Shown piece after piece: positions 44,840 to 52,253 of a DNA stretch of 64,000 nucleotides. Source of the stretch: Geosporobacter ferrireducens. Lineage in GTDB: Bacteria; Bacillota; Clostridia; Peptostreptococcales; Thermotaleaceae. Numbering within the stretch: position 1 is the stretch's first letter; each line of letters opens with the position of its first letter. A program made the position numbers and the translations under genes. The stretch is from the NCBI RefSeq assembly GCF_001750685.1, contig NZ_CP017269.1:2273416-2337415 (forward strand), read 5' to 3'. The notes beneath the pieces were generated by a model, which had not been told where the DNA came from, made no database searches, and saw only the letters and a program-made list of their open reading frames with translations.

Positions 44840-45403
44840 CTATATCATGACGCCGTCCTTGCTATTATCCTCACAAACTCCACATTTGATGCCCACCATC
44901 TTATCAAAAAAAGTAACTTCTTCGAATTCGTCTACATACATGGGCGCTTCATTTTTCAGCTCTTCCATATGATCCTTACAAAGCTTCCTGCTCCTCGACT
45001 GATAAAATTTGTCCGGCATAGATGGCAGCTCTTCTAAAACTACGTTTTCTACATTTACTGCATCATCACTGGCCAAAACCAAAGCAATATCTCCTTTTTG
45101 ATTCGGCAAATCCACAGACTTATAATCCAAGTCGTATTTGGCAGCCAATTCCATAAACCGCCCCGATATCTCCGGCGCAATCTTCATATTCATAATAAGC
45201 TTTTTGGCTTCTCCATTTTTTATTTTCTCTTCAAGGACTTTTTTTGCTTCTCTTCTCTTGATCTGGTCTTCAGTTAAGGCAAAGACCACTCTTTCTCGAA
45301 ACTCACCCAACCATCTTCTCTTTTCATCCTGTTTAAGTTCTGGAACATTGCCTAAAGCGAGATCTATATACCTTTCCAGTTCGTTAAGACTTTTATCTGT
45401 CAT
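44840..45403 (-). CDS. yueI: YueI family protein (DUF1694)
   Basis: 187 residues. ERYIDLALGNVPELKQDEKR, GEFRERVVFALTEDQI, and KLIMNMKIAPEISGRFMELA match the YueI/DUF1694 family: a helical start then an alpha/beta domain similar to DNA/RNA-associated folds. An additional C-terminal extension with CKDH and CGVC cysteines may bind metal. Role unknown. GGAGGG before ATG. Confidence 0.8.
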   Translation of the reverse strand: MTDKSLNELERYIDLALGNVPELKQDEKRRWLGEFRERVVFALTEDQIKRREAKKVLEEKIKNGEAKKLIMNMKIAPEISGRFMELAAKYDLDYKSVDLPNQKGDIALVLASDDAVNVENVVLEELPSMPDKFYQSRSRKLCKDHMEELKNEAPMYVDEFEEVTFFDKMVGIKCGVCEDNSKDGVMI

Positions 45404-45529
45404 TAAAGTTCCCTCCTATTGCCACTGTTGACATAACCTTCTTTACATATTGTCGTTATGTCAATAAGATTATATGATCAGTATACCCAATCTATCAAAA
45501 AGTATCTTTTGTCTTATAAAAAATGATTA

Positions 45530-45552
45530 AGCTCCTTGAAACTCAAGGAGCT
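45530..45552 (-). terminator. Terminator of the transglutaminase-like gene
   Basis: AGCTCCTTGA / CAAGGAGCT stem followed by TAATCATTTTTT on the minus strand. Confidence 0.85.
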
Positions 45553-45557
45553 GATCT

Positions 45558-46358
45558 TTAGTACTCATTTACTTTATCATAAACCTTTGCATCTTTGCTC
45601 ATAGTATATTTTTTATTATTTGCATCCATTTGAGAATCATAGGTGGTGTCTATTACAACCCATTTTCCATTCATTAGAACTTCATTCCAAGCATGATAGC
45701 CTTCTGCATTCTTTGTATATCCTTTTACTAATTTTGTAGGAATATCTAAACTCCGAAGCATTGCTGCAAACATAGAGGAGAAATCGTAACAGATTCCTTT
45801 ATTGCTTTTAAAGGTTTCATCTACTACTGGAACATAATCTGTATTCAGATTACCGATTTTATCATAATCATATTTTACATTTTTCACTACATAAGCATAA
45901 ACTGCTTGAATTTTCTCTTCATCGGTTTTTAAATTCTTAGTTAATTCTTTAGCCTTTTGAACTGCCTTTGTATTTTCATCCCATTGAATATTTTGGATAG
46001 AGTTTAAGTAGATTTTCTTAGGGTCGTCAAGTTCTACTTCTAAACTACTGCTTAGTACTGGCTTATAGCTCTTTCCTTCAATATTTTCTAAAACGCTGAT
46101 TTTATATTGTCCATTATTTAATTGGAGTGGAAAACTTTCTATAGAATCGTCGCCCTTCAAATTATATATATATTTAGCTTGTTCCTTTTCTACAACAAGC
46201 TTTAGTTTTTTATTGTTAGCACTAAGGTATTTCACATTTACAACACCTTTGCTGCTCATGGATCCATCTATAAAAGATGTCATGCTCTTTTCAGCTGCAA
46301 ATCCGATGTTTGTAAATATTATTATAAAGCCGATAACAAAAACAACGAGTTTTTTCAT
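45558..46358 (-). CDS. Exported transglutaminase-like protein under c-di-GMP control
   Basis: 266 residues with a signal peptide (LVVFVIGFIIIFTNIGFA) and a C-terminal transglutaminase-core domain: catalytic cysteine in GICYDFSSMFAAMLRSL, histidine in GYHAWNEVLM, aspartate in VVIDTTYD. It may crosslink or cleave amide bonds in surface proteins; the substrate is unknown. Two tandem class I c-di-GMP riboswitches precede it, the nearer directly touching its ribosome-binding site (AAAGGAG). Its neighbours are two sortase-anchored surface proteins and a sortase, so a shared role in surface matrix is likely. Confidence 0.88.
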   Translation of the reverse strand: MKKLVVFVIGFIIIFTNIGFAAEKSMTSFIDGSMSSKGVVNVKYLSANNKKLKLVVEKEQAKYIYNLKGDDSIESFPLQLNNGQYKISVLENIEGKSYKPVLSSSLEVELDDPKKIYLNSIQNIQWDENTKAVQKAKELTKNLKTDEEKIQAVYAYVVKNVKYDYDKIGNLNTDYVPVVDETFKSNKGICYDFSSMFAAMLRSLDIPTKLVKGYTKNAEGYHAWNEVLMNGKWVVIDTTYDSQMDANNKKYTMSKDAKVYDKVNEY

Positions 46359-46370
46359 TCGTTAACTCTC

Positions 46371-46451
46371 CTTTCGGTAGCACGGCTGCCACTCACTTTC
46401 GTGAAAGGCCCTATGGCTTTGCGTCCCATCCTTTCGAATGGTTTGCCTTTA
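46371..46451 (-). ncRNA. c-di-GMP-I (GEMM) riboswitch, proximal copy
   Basis: Minus strand: GGCAAACCATTCGAAAGG then GATGGGACGCAAAGCC, with the GAAA tetraloop and tetraloop receptor stem, and GGCAGCCGTGCTACCG at the 3' end. The transglutaminase SD (GAAAGGAG) starts right after the last base of the aptamer, so control is probably translational. Confidence 0.93.
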
Positions 46452-46523
46452 TCGATGGAAAGCTGACTTCCATCAAGTTTTATTCTTAATTTTCAGTTAT
46501 TTTTCAAAAACAAAAACTTCTCC

Positions 46524-46607
46524 TTCGGTAGCACGGCTGCCACTCACTTTCGTGAAAGGCCCTATGGCTTTGCGTCCCATTCTTTCGAATGGTTTGCCCT
46601 TGTCGTT
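46524..46607 (-). ncRNA. c-di-GMP-I (GEMM) riboswitch, distal copy
   Basis: Nearly identical to the proximal copy, 149 bases upstream: GGGCAAACCATTCGAAAG then AATGGGACGCAAAGCC and GCAGCCGTGCTACCGAAGGA. Its 3' flank (GAGAAGTTTTTG) resembles the flank of the copy at 51326, suggesting duplication of a whole leader. Confidence 0.93.
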
Positions 46608-46649
46608 GACAAGTTAAATCTCTACAAATATTTACATTTTCCTAGTTAA

Positions 46650-46678
46650 ATTTTACCACTGCTTGTACGATAAATCAA
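46650..46678 (-). promoter_or_regulatory. SigA-type promoter of the tandem-riboswitch leader
   Basis: Minus strand TTGATT, 17-base spacer, TAAAAT. The same arrangement precedes the riboswitch at 51326. Confidence 0.7.
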
Positions 46679-46742
46679 CAGGTTTTTTTATATGTCTGAC
46701 CATAATATACCCAACATCCACTGCACTAAACCGTTATTCCTT

Positions 46743-46774
46743 AAAAAAATACCGGGGTTCTGCTCCCCGGTTTT
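46743..46774 (-). terminator. Terminator of the Cna-B surface protein gene
   Basis: AACCGGGG / CCCCGGT stem with seven T on the minus strand. Confidence 0.88.
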
Positions 46775-46790
46775 AAATCCATCATTATGT

Positions 46791-48581
46791 TTATTTTCTA
46801 TTTCTTTTCATAGTCAGCCCCAATGCTGCGGTAACGGTTCCGATCCCATAGAAGAGAACTGGTGGAATTTCTCCTGTTTTAGGAAGAATGGGTGAGGCAG
46901 GAACTTCTTCATCCTCCAGTGTGACTGTTGCTTCCTCACTAGTTGCAGGGGCTTCCGGTACAGGCTGCTCCTCTATTATAATTGGAGTTTGTTCTTCTAT
47001 TACTGTAGATGGTGTAGTTGCAGTCGTACTGCTTCCGCTGCTTCCGCCGCTTCCACCGCTGCTGCCACCTCCGCTTCCTCCACCGCCGCTGCCTGAGGAC
47101 TTCTGTTGATTGACTATTGTTATGGTTACTGTACTGCCTTCCTCTACATATACTTCTTTTTCCGGTATTTTTTCTAACTTATCTTCTATTTTGTATCCTA
47201 TAAAGTTATGATTTTTCATATCCGCTGTTAACTCTCTAACTATATACCATCCTGGCTCCAAATCAGAGAGCGTTTGAGCTTTTGAAGTTGATATTTTTAG
47301 AGATTCACCAAATACAGCAGTAGATGCTGACATAGTAACTGCTACAGGCTCCATATAATATTCTTCTACAACGATTTCAAATTCTTGTGGATCATATTCA
47401 ACTGGATTTCCATCCTTATTAAGGACTTCCTTCTTTATAATGAGTGTTCCTTTTTCCGGATGAATTATTGACTCTTTCTGCCGGTTCATTACGGTTACGG
47501 TTACAGTGCTTCCCTCCTCTATATAAATAGGCTCTTCTACCAGCTTCTCTCCTATTTTGTATCCCACCAGTTCATGATCTTCCATATCTTCTGTTAACTC
47601 TCTAACCATATACCATCCTGGCTCCAGGTTAGAGATGGTTTCAGATTTTGAGGTCGATATTAACAGTGGTTCACCAGGTACATCAGTTGCTGTTTTCACA
47701 GTGAATGCCGGTTCCATCTCATATTCTTCCACAATGACTTTAAATTCCTGTGGATCATATTCAACTGGATTTCCATTTTTATCGAGGACTTCTTTCTCTA
47801 TGATGAGTGTTCCTTTTTCTGATGGGTTGTCAGGAACTATTTTATTAAATACGGTTACTATTGTAGTTTTATTCTTTTCTACCTTTACCTCGAAAATATC
47901 TTCTACCACTTTTTCAGATCCACTTTCGTATCCTATGAGTTCATATCCTCCAGGAATAGCACTTTCCCGAATTTCATATGTCCCTGCCATCAGGTTAGAT
48001 AGTATAATTGGGTCCCCTGTATTTATTAAATGCTCTTCGGCAAAACCATCTTCAGCTTTCTCTGTTATAGTTATTGCAAAATTAGTATCCGGCCGGTCTA
48101 TAACTTCTTGATCTAATGCATTAAGTATTTTCTTTTCAATTTTTAAGCTTCCGGTTTTTGGTTCCGTCCAACCCTCATCATAATAGAAAGCCACATAACT
48201 TATATCCGGTATATTTTTCTTATGCAGTGGTGAGTACAGTTTAGTATCTTCAGTTTGACCGCTGCCATAATGATAAATGTTGGCACCAGGTCCTCCTTTA
48301 ACTACTACGGTACTCATAGGCACAGTAGACAGCCAATCCAGATACTGATCACCATTTTTATCCCGGTAAACGCTGAAGGTTACCGTCTCGTTCGTATTAG
48401 ACCCAGAAAAAAACTTTGATTCAATCTTCCAATCTGCATCTTTGCAAATCGGATTTCCTAAAATATATTCTGGTATTACACTTGCAGCAAAGGCATCCTG
48501 ATACCCTGTTGGAACCATTCCTATGAAAATCAGTGTCAGTGTAAGAAAAATACTCCATACTTTTCTTTTATTGGTGTTCAT
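46791..48581 (-). CDS. LPKTG surface protein with three Cna-B/prealbumin-type domains
   Basis: 596 residues: signal peptide, an N-terminal domain (about 35-140), three Ig-like domains (about 140-250, 255-375, 377-495), a Gly/Ser linker, and an LPKTG sortase signal with hydrophobic helix and RNRK tail. Each repeat has a lysine (LKIEKKIL, LIIEKEVL, LIIKKEVL), a glutamate (YEIRES, YMVREL, YIVREL) and an asparagine (FNK, MNR, VNQ), the triad that forms intramolecular isopeptide bonds. Likely a stiff adhesin or pilin-like stalk anchored by the nearby sortase. A c-di-GMP-I-like riboswitch precedes it. Confidence 0.93.
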   Translation of the reverse strand: MNTNKRKVWSIFLTLTLIFIGMVPTGYQDAFAASVIPEYILGNPICKDADWKIESKFFSGSNTNETVTFSVYRDKNGDQYLDWLSTVPMSTVVVKGGPGANIYHYGSGQTEDTKLYSPLHKKNIPDISYVAFYYDEGWTEPKTGSLKIEKKILNALDQEVIDRPDTNFAITITEKAEDGFAEEHLINTGDPIILSNLMAGTYEIRESAIPGGYELIGYESGSEKVVEDIFEVKVEKNKTTIVTVFNKIVPDNPSEKGTLIIEKEVLDKNGNPVEYDPQEFKVIVEEYEMEPAFTVKTATDVPGEPLLISTSKSETISNLEPGWYMVRELTEDMEDHELVGYKIGEKLVEEPIYIEEGSTVTVTVMNRQKESIIHPEKGTLIIKKEVLNKDGNPVEYDPQEFEIVVEEYYMEPVAVTMSASTAVFGESLKISTSKAQTLSDLEPGWYIVRELTADMKNHNFIGYKIEDKLEKIPEKEVYVEEGSTVTITIVNQQKSSGSGGGGSGGGSSGGSGGSSGSSTTATTPSTVIEEQTPIIIEEQPVPEAPATSEEATVTLEDEEVPASPILPKTGEIPPVLFYGIGTVTAALGLTMKRNRK

Positions 48582-48699
48582 CCTCTCACCTCTTCCTTCT
48601 TTTCTATTTAGTTATAGCTAGATAGGCTTCCTAATCCCCTCCTTATATGATTTCTTTACATTCTATGTGATTCCAAAGCTTTTATTTCTATTTCCAAAT

Positions 48700-48733
48700 A
48701 AAAAATACCGCCAAAATATATCTATATTATGGC
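48700..48733 (-). terminator. Terminator overlapping the 3' end of the divergent c-di-GMP-I aptamer
   Basis: TGCCATAATATA / TATATTTTGGCG stem followed by TATTTTTTATT on the minus strand; its 5' arm shares TGCC with the aptamer end, so ligand binding could prevent or permit termination. Confidence 0.65.
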
Positions 48734-48814
48734 AGTCCTTCGATCATGGTATGCATATACATACTTTAGATGCTGACTTTGCGCCCCATGCTTTCGTATG
48801 GTTAGCCCTTTTCA
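48729..48814 (-). ncRNA. Divergent c-di-GMP-I-like riboswitch
   Basis: Minus strand: AAGGGCTAACCATACGAAAG then CATGGGGCGCAAAGTC, a long helix (AAAGTATG/CATACC), and GAAGGACTGCC. Keeps the GAAA loop hairpin and the GCGCAAAG core, but has CTAACC for CAAACC and GGCG for GACG. Located about 150 bases before the Cna-B protein gene. Confidence 0.6.
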
Positions 48815-48988
48815 TCCCTATTTTATTCTGTTGCAGATAGTATAACACAGCATACTTGTATCATTTTGTCGAAGTAGAGCTTATGCTCAATTAAAATTTA
48901 TAGGTGCTTAATCTGTTTTTTTGCATATTTTTCGCTTTTAAGTCCATATTCTACCCCGTATATCCTTTTCTTTTGACAAAGAAACACA
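48815..48988. other. Intergenic stretch before the divergent riboswitch
   Basis: AT-rich. A TATACT at about 48844 may be a minus-strand -10 element, without a convincing -35. No gene seen. Confidence 0.3.
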
Positions 48989-49022
48989 AAAATAAGCTAT
49001 AGGGATCCCCTATAGCTTATTC
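48989..49022 (-). terminator. Terminator of the acidic-repeat surface protein gene
   Basis: AATAAGCTATAGGG / CCCTATAGCTTATT stem at the stop codon. Confidence 0.85.
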
Positions 49023-49024
49023 TT

Positions 49025-50965
49025 TTATTTTCTTTTTAGTTTTGCACCTATAGCTGTAAGAATCGCTCCGATTCCGTAGAATAAAGTTGGAGGAATTTCT
49101 CCGGTTTTTGGAAGTGCTGCAGCTAACGGTACTTCTTCATCTTCCACAAGCACGGATACCGCATCCTCCTTTTCAGCTTCTAGCGTTGATGGCGTTTCAA
49201 CATTAGCAGGAGCAAATGGAATAGGTTCTTCTAGATTAGCAGGTGCCAGTGGAGTAGGCTCTTCTAAAATTGTAAATACCTCTTCCTCAGCAGCCGGCTC
49301 AACTTCTTCAGTTATCCCACTGCCAGTGGTATTTCTTCTGCGTGATCCGCCTGATCCGCCACTGCTTGAACCATCTCCCGGGTTTTCGCTTCCCGGATCT
49401 TCATTTCCTGGGTCTTCATTCCCTGGATCTTCACTTCCTGGGTCTTCGTTCCCTGGATCTTCATTTCCTGGATCTTCATTTCCTGGGTCTTCATTTCCTG
49501 GATCTTCATTTCCTGGGTCTTCGTTCCCCGGATCTTCACTTCCTGGGTCTTCATTCCCTGGGTCTTCATTCCCTGGATCTTCACTTCCTGGGTCTTCGTT
49601 CCCTGGATCTTCATTTCCTGGATCTTCATTTCCTGGGTCTTCATTTCCTGGATCTTCATTTCCTGGGTCTTCGTTCCCCGGGTCTTCATTCCCTGGGTCT
49701 TCATTCCCTGGATCTTCATTCCCTGGATCTTCATTCCCCGGATCTTCATTCCCTGGGTCTTCGTTCCCTGGGTCTTCACTTCCTGGGTCTTCATTCCCCG
49801 GATCACTAATAGCAACATGACTCAGACGCAAATTTCCTTCACTGGTTCTAACATATGCATCTATAAGTATATCGTGGTCTTGTGTCCCAATATAAAAATG
49901 TTGTGTTTTTAATTGTCCAGTAGGCTGTCCCTCTGCTGTTTGAAGTCCCGCCTCTTTGAAAGTAGCATACAGCGTTAACGCCCCGGTAGCTTTATCGGCT
50001 TGGTTTAAAATAAAATGCCAAACTACAGGTGCCGTAAGTCCGCCATTACCCTCTTCTTTTTTGAAGGTTTCACTGGAAGAACCTTTATGTGGTGCATGCA
50101 AACTAACAATTTCTTCTTTCACTGTATAACTGTAGTTTACGGCTAGCTGGTGATTTCTTTCCAATAAGCTCCAGGAAATTCCCACCAGTGTATAGTATAA
50201 ATCCCCTTCTAATCTGGCTTCAACCTGTACACGGTCTCCACTGAGTGGCATAAGGGCTTCAAGATTGTTTATCTTTTTAGTCCAGGTATCACCAGTCTTT
50301 ACTTCTACTTTCCCAAGACTTTCTTGGTAGAACGGCTTATTTTGTCCATTGGCATACAGCTTCAAAGTGGTGTTTTCCAACTTTCTTCTGTGCCAATCAC
50401 CTTGGTTTTTGACTTTAATGGTAATTGCATATTGGCCACCTACTAAAATAGGTTCTGCAATATGCGTGTCTACAGAAAATGCCATTTTAGGTTTTACTAG
50501 CGATAATGTCCCAGCATCCATAGACATAAGGCTGGCAGCTTCTATTACTTCTCCTGCTGTTTCTTCCTTGGTTTCTTCTTCTGCTGCTTCTTCCTTGGTT
50601 TCTTCTTCTACTGCTTCTTCCTTGGTTTCTTCTTCTACTGCTTCTTCCTTGGTTTCTTCTTCTACTGCTTCTTCCTTGGTTTCTTCTTCTACTGCTTCTT
50701 CCTTGGTTTCTTCTTCTGCTGTTTCTTTCTTGGTTTCTTCTTCTGCTGTTTCTTTCTTGGTTTCTTCTTCTGCTGTTTCTTTCTTGGTTTCTTCTTCTGC
50801 TGTTTCTTCCTTGGTTTCTTCTCCTGCTGCTTCTCTCACAGCGGCGGATCCAATAAAATCATTGTCCGCAAAAGCCCAGCCGGTTCCAAAGAACGTCAAG
50901 CAAGGTATTAGAAGCACTGCAAGCAAAAGCTTCATAACATGTTGTTTGTTTTGTTTTCTTTTCAT
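49025..50965 (-). CDS. LPKTG surface protein with two acidic repeat regions, under three c-di-GMP aptamers
   Basis: 646 residues from ATG 50965 (AGAGGAGAAC upstream). Signal peptide (LLAVLLIPCLTFFGTGWAFA); a Glu-rich region of about ten 9-residue units (EETKEEAVE); a folded domain of about 220 residues (starting MAFSVDTHIAEPILVGGQYA); about 28 five-residue units of the DPGNE/DPGSE type; a Gly/Ser/Arg linker; acidic proline region; LPKTGEIPP, membrane helix and LKRK tail. The folded domain is likely the functional head. The repeats make an extended wall-spanning stalk and are prone to length change. One class I and two class II c-di-GMP riboswitches lie in its leader. Confidence 0.9.
   Translation of the reverse strand: MKRKQNKQHVMKLLLAVLLIPCLTFFGTGWAFADNDFIGSAAVREAAGEETKEETAEEETKKETAEEETKKETAEEETKKETAEEETKEEAVEEETKEEAVEEETKEEAVEEETKEEAVEEETKEEAAEEETKEETAGEVIEAASLMSMDAGTLSLVKPKMAFSVDTHIAEPILVGGQYAITIKVKNQGDWHRRKLENTTLKLYANGQNKPFYQESLGKVEVKTGDTWTKKINNLEALMPLSGDRVQVEARLEGDLYYTLVGISWSLLERNHQLAVNYSYTVKEEIVSLHAPHKGSSSETFKKEEGNGGLTAPVVWHFILNQADKATGALTLYATFKEAGLQTAEGQPTGQLKTQHFYIGTQDHDILIDAYVRTSEGNLRLSHVAISDPGNEDPGSEDPGNEDPGNEDPGNEDPGNEDPGNEDPGNEDPGNEDPGNEDPGNEDPGNEDPGNEDPGNEDPGSEDPGNEDPGNEDPGSEDPGNEDPGNEDPGNEDPGNEDPGNEDPGNEDPGSEDPGNEDPGNEDPGSENPGDGSSSGGSGGSRRRNTTGSGITEEVEPAAEEEVFTILEEPTPLAPANLEEPIPFAPANVETPSTLEAEKEDAVSVLVEDEEVPLAAALPKTGEIPPTLFYGIGAILTAIGAKLKRK
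49377..49805 (-). repeat. 15-bp tandem repeats (DPGNE/DPGSE units)
   Basis: About 28 units of 15 bases such as GGATCTTCATTTCCT on the plus strand, coding for five residues each in the surface protein. The arrangement leaves all frames open, producing spurious long ORFs. Confidence 0.95.
50562..50830 (-). repeat. 27-bp tandem repeats (EETKEEAVE units)
   Basis: About ten units of 27 bases (for example CTTCCTTGGTTTCTTCTTCT plus 7) encoding nine acidic residues each, with KKET and KEEA subtypes in blocks, a sign of recent duplication. Confidence 0.95.
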
Positions 50966-50973
50966 GTCTCGTT

Positions 50974-51013
50974 CTCCTCTCTTTAAACACACAGACTTGC
51001 GTTTAAAGAAAGG
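50974..51013 (-). promoter_or_regulatory. Anti-Shine-Dalgarno hairpin linked to class II aptamer B
   Basis: Minus strand CTTTCTTTAAAC (51001-51012) pairs fully, with one G-U, to GTTTAAAGAGAG (50977-50988), which reaches into the SD AGAGGAG. The 5' arm overlaps the 3' strand of P1 of aptamer B (51006-51013), so P1 and this hairpin exclude each other. Confidence 0.7.
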
Positions 51014-51083
51014 TCGGTTGCACTACTCGCTCCACGTATTTCAAGTGCCCAGATGAAAAACACGCTTCAACGCTCCCTTTCTT
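51006..51083 (-). ncRNA. c-di-GMP-II riboswitch, copy B (proximal)
   Basis: Minus strand conserved core CTGGGCACTT, then GTGGAGCG, then AGTAGTGCAACCGACC, matching the class II aptamer as known from Clostridium acetobutylicum. P1 is AAGAAAGG/CCTTTCTT; the pseudoknot is GCACT with AGTGC; the variable hairpin (CGTGTTTTTC with GAAATACG) differs from copy A but keeps pairing. Confidence 0.93.
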
Positions 51084-51092
51084 CAATAAATC

Positions 51093-51170
51093 AAGAAAGG
51101 CCGGTTGCACCACTCGCTCCACACATCCTAAGTGCCCAGATGACGAATGTGCTTCATCACTTCCGTTCTT
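51093..51170 (-). ncRNA. c-di-GMP-II riboswitch, copy A (distal)
   Basis: Same layout 87 bases upstream: CTGGGCACTT, GTGGAGCG, AGTGGTGCAACCGGCC. P1 AAGAACGG/CCTTTCTT has one mismatch. Hairpin GCACATTC/GGATGTGT and pseudoknot GCACT/GGTGC show compensatory or wobble changes relative to copy B, support for a structured RNA. Confidence 0.93.
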
Positions 51171-51325
51171 AGCTACCCTTGTTCAATAATTGCTACTTCA
51201 ATGATGCAGCAGCTAATGCGATCTCTATAACGCTCTACTTCACCTCCTAAATCTAGATTTTCTGGGCGCAAAACCTGCTGGTACGAAAGAATAAAAACCA
51301 TGTTTTCAAAAAATAAAAACTTCTC

Positions 51326-51406
51326 TTTCGGTAACACGGCTGCCATTTACAAGTAAAAGGCCCTATGGTTTTGCGTCCCATTCTTTCGAATGGTTTGCCC
51401 TTATCG
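51326..51406 (-). ncRNA. c-di-GMP-I (GEMM) riboswitch upstream of the class II pair
   Basis: Minus strand GGGCAAACCATTCGAAAG, AATGGGACGCAAAACC and GGCAGCCGTGTTACCG. One change (AAAACC for AAAGCC) from the copies at 46.4-46.6 kb. It is 155 bases upstream of aptamer A in the same leader. Confidence 0.9.
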
Positions 51407-51440
51407 TGATCAGTTTCTAGAAAATATTTACTTTTTTGTA

Positions 51441-51469
51441 ATTTTATCATGAATTTGTTTATAAATCAA
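51441..51469 (-). promoter_or_regulatory. SigA-type promoter of the three-aptamer leader
   Basis: Minus strand TTGATT, 17-base spacer, TAAAAT, about 35 bases before the class I aptamer. Closely resembles the promoter at 46650-46678. Confidence 0.7.
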
Positions 51470-51507
51470 CAAATTTTTCCTGTTTTTCTATATATATTTC
51501 ATAATTT

Positions 51508-51548
51508 TCAAACTATTCCGTCGCAGTTTTTTTGCTAACGGAATATTC
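51508..51548 (-). terminator. Possible terminator of the sortase gene
   Basis: ATTCCGT / ACGGAAT stem with a long loop; the T tract is weak. Confidence 0.4.
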
Positions 51549-51593
51549 TAATTTTATATATTTTCTAGAAATTATTAAATTATAATCAGGCAA

Positions 51594-52253
51594 CTAATCC
51601 ACTATTTTCGCTTGTATAATCAAACGGTCTGTTGCTTTATACAGCGGATGGCAGGTAATCAATGTCAAAATTTTATCTTTCTTATTTCGTTTTAGAACAG
51701 ATACATCTGTAGGTTCCACCACAATCTTATTGAACACCTCATAATGATATTCATTTCCTTGAGCTATAACCATCACTTTATCTCCAATCTCAACCTCATC
51801 CAACCGGTTAAAAAAACGACCATAAGTATGACTGCGATGAGCTGCTAAGGCTGTATTTCCAACTTCACCGATTTTCGTGGTTTCCTTCATCCACCCTGCC
51901 CCGATTTTTAGATTTTTCTGGGTAGCCCCTTCCAAAATCGGCAAGTTCACTTTTATTCTATCAATTTTTAGCACACCAATATTCTGGATGACTTCTTTCG
52001 GCTTTGCTGGTGCTGTGTTATTTTCTACTGCTGGTATTTCAGGCTCCGGTTCCCCGAAATTTTCCCCTGATTCCAAGCTTTCAACGGGTTCAGTGACATT
52101 TTCTGCTTCATTGGTAAACACACTGTCTAAATGATCATAGTCTGCCATCACTTTCTGCTGCCAATACCAGGTGTAAGCCCGATCAAATATAGGATAGCCG
52201 CCAATCAGAATGCCTAAAATAATAAACATTGTAGATATCTTTCTCATCGGCAT
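51594..52253 (-). CDS. Sortase, class D-like
   Basis: Transpeptidase that cuts LPxTG and links proteins to peptidoglycan. 219 residues: N-terminal membrane anchor (MFIILGILIGGYPIFDRAY), acidic linker, then the sortase fold with histidine in GNTALAAHRSHTYGRFF, cysteine in LTLITCHPLY (TLITC) and arginine in KATDRLII. These motifs fit class D. Very likely the enzyme for the two LPKTG proteins downstream. ATG at 52253 or GTG one codon earlier. It has its own SigA-type promoter and no visible c-di-GMP aptamer. Confidence 0.93.
   Translation of the reverse strand: MPMRKISTMFIILGILIGGYPIFDRAYTWYWQQKVMADYDHLDSVFTNEAENVTEPVESLESGENFGEPEPEIPAVENNTAPAKPKEVIQNIGVLKIDRIKVNLPILEGATQKNLKIGAGWMKETTKIGEVGNTALAAHRSHTYGRFFNRLDEVEIGDKVMVIAQGNEYHYEVFNKIVVEPTDVSVLKRNKKDKILTLITCHPLYKATDRLIIQAKIVD

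Noticed and set aside
49312..49820. Long open frames on both strands over the DPGNE repeats (for example PGSSF and GLHSLDLHF repeats)
   Set aside because: They arise because a 15-bp repeat without stop codons leaves all frames open. Only the minus-strand frame has a signal peptide, folded domain and LPKTG end.
50349..51056. Plus-strand frame rich in SSSTASSLVS repeats
   Set aside because: Complement of the EETKEEAVE repeats; no ribosome site and no family.
51001..51182. Minus-strand coding-like repeat (SSGHLKYVERVVQPTFL) with 29-codon period
   Set aside because: No start codon; the repeats match class II c-di-GMP aptamers with covarying helices, so the open frame is incidental.
51253..51450. 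65-codon minus-strand frame
   Set aside because: Lies across the class I riboswitch and promoter.
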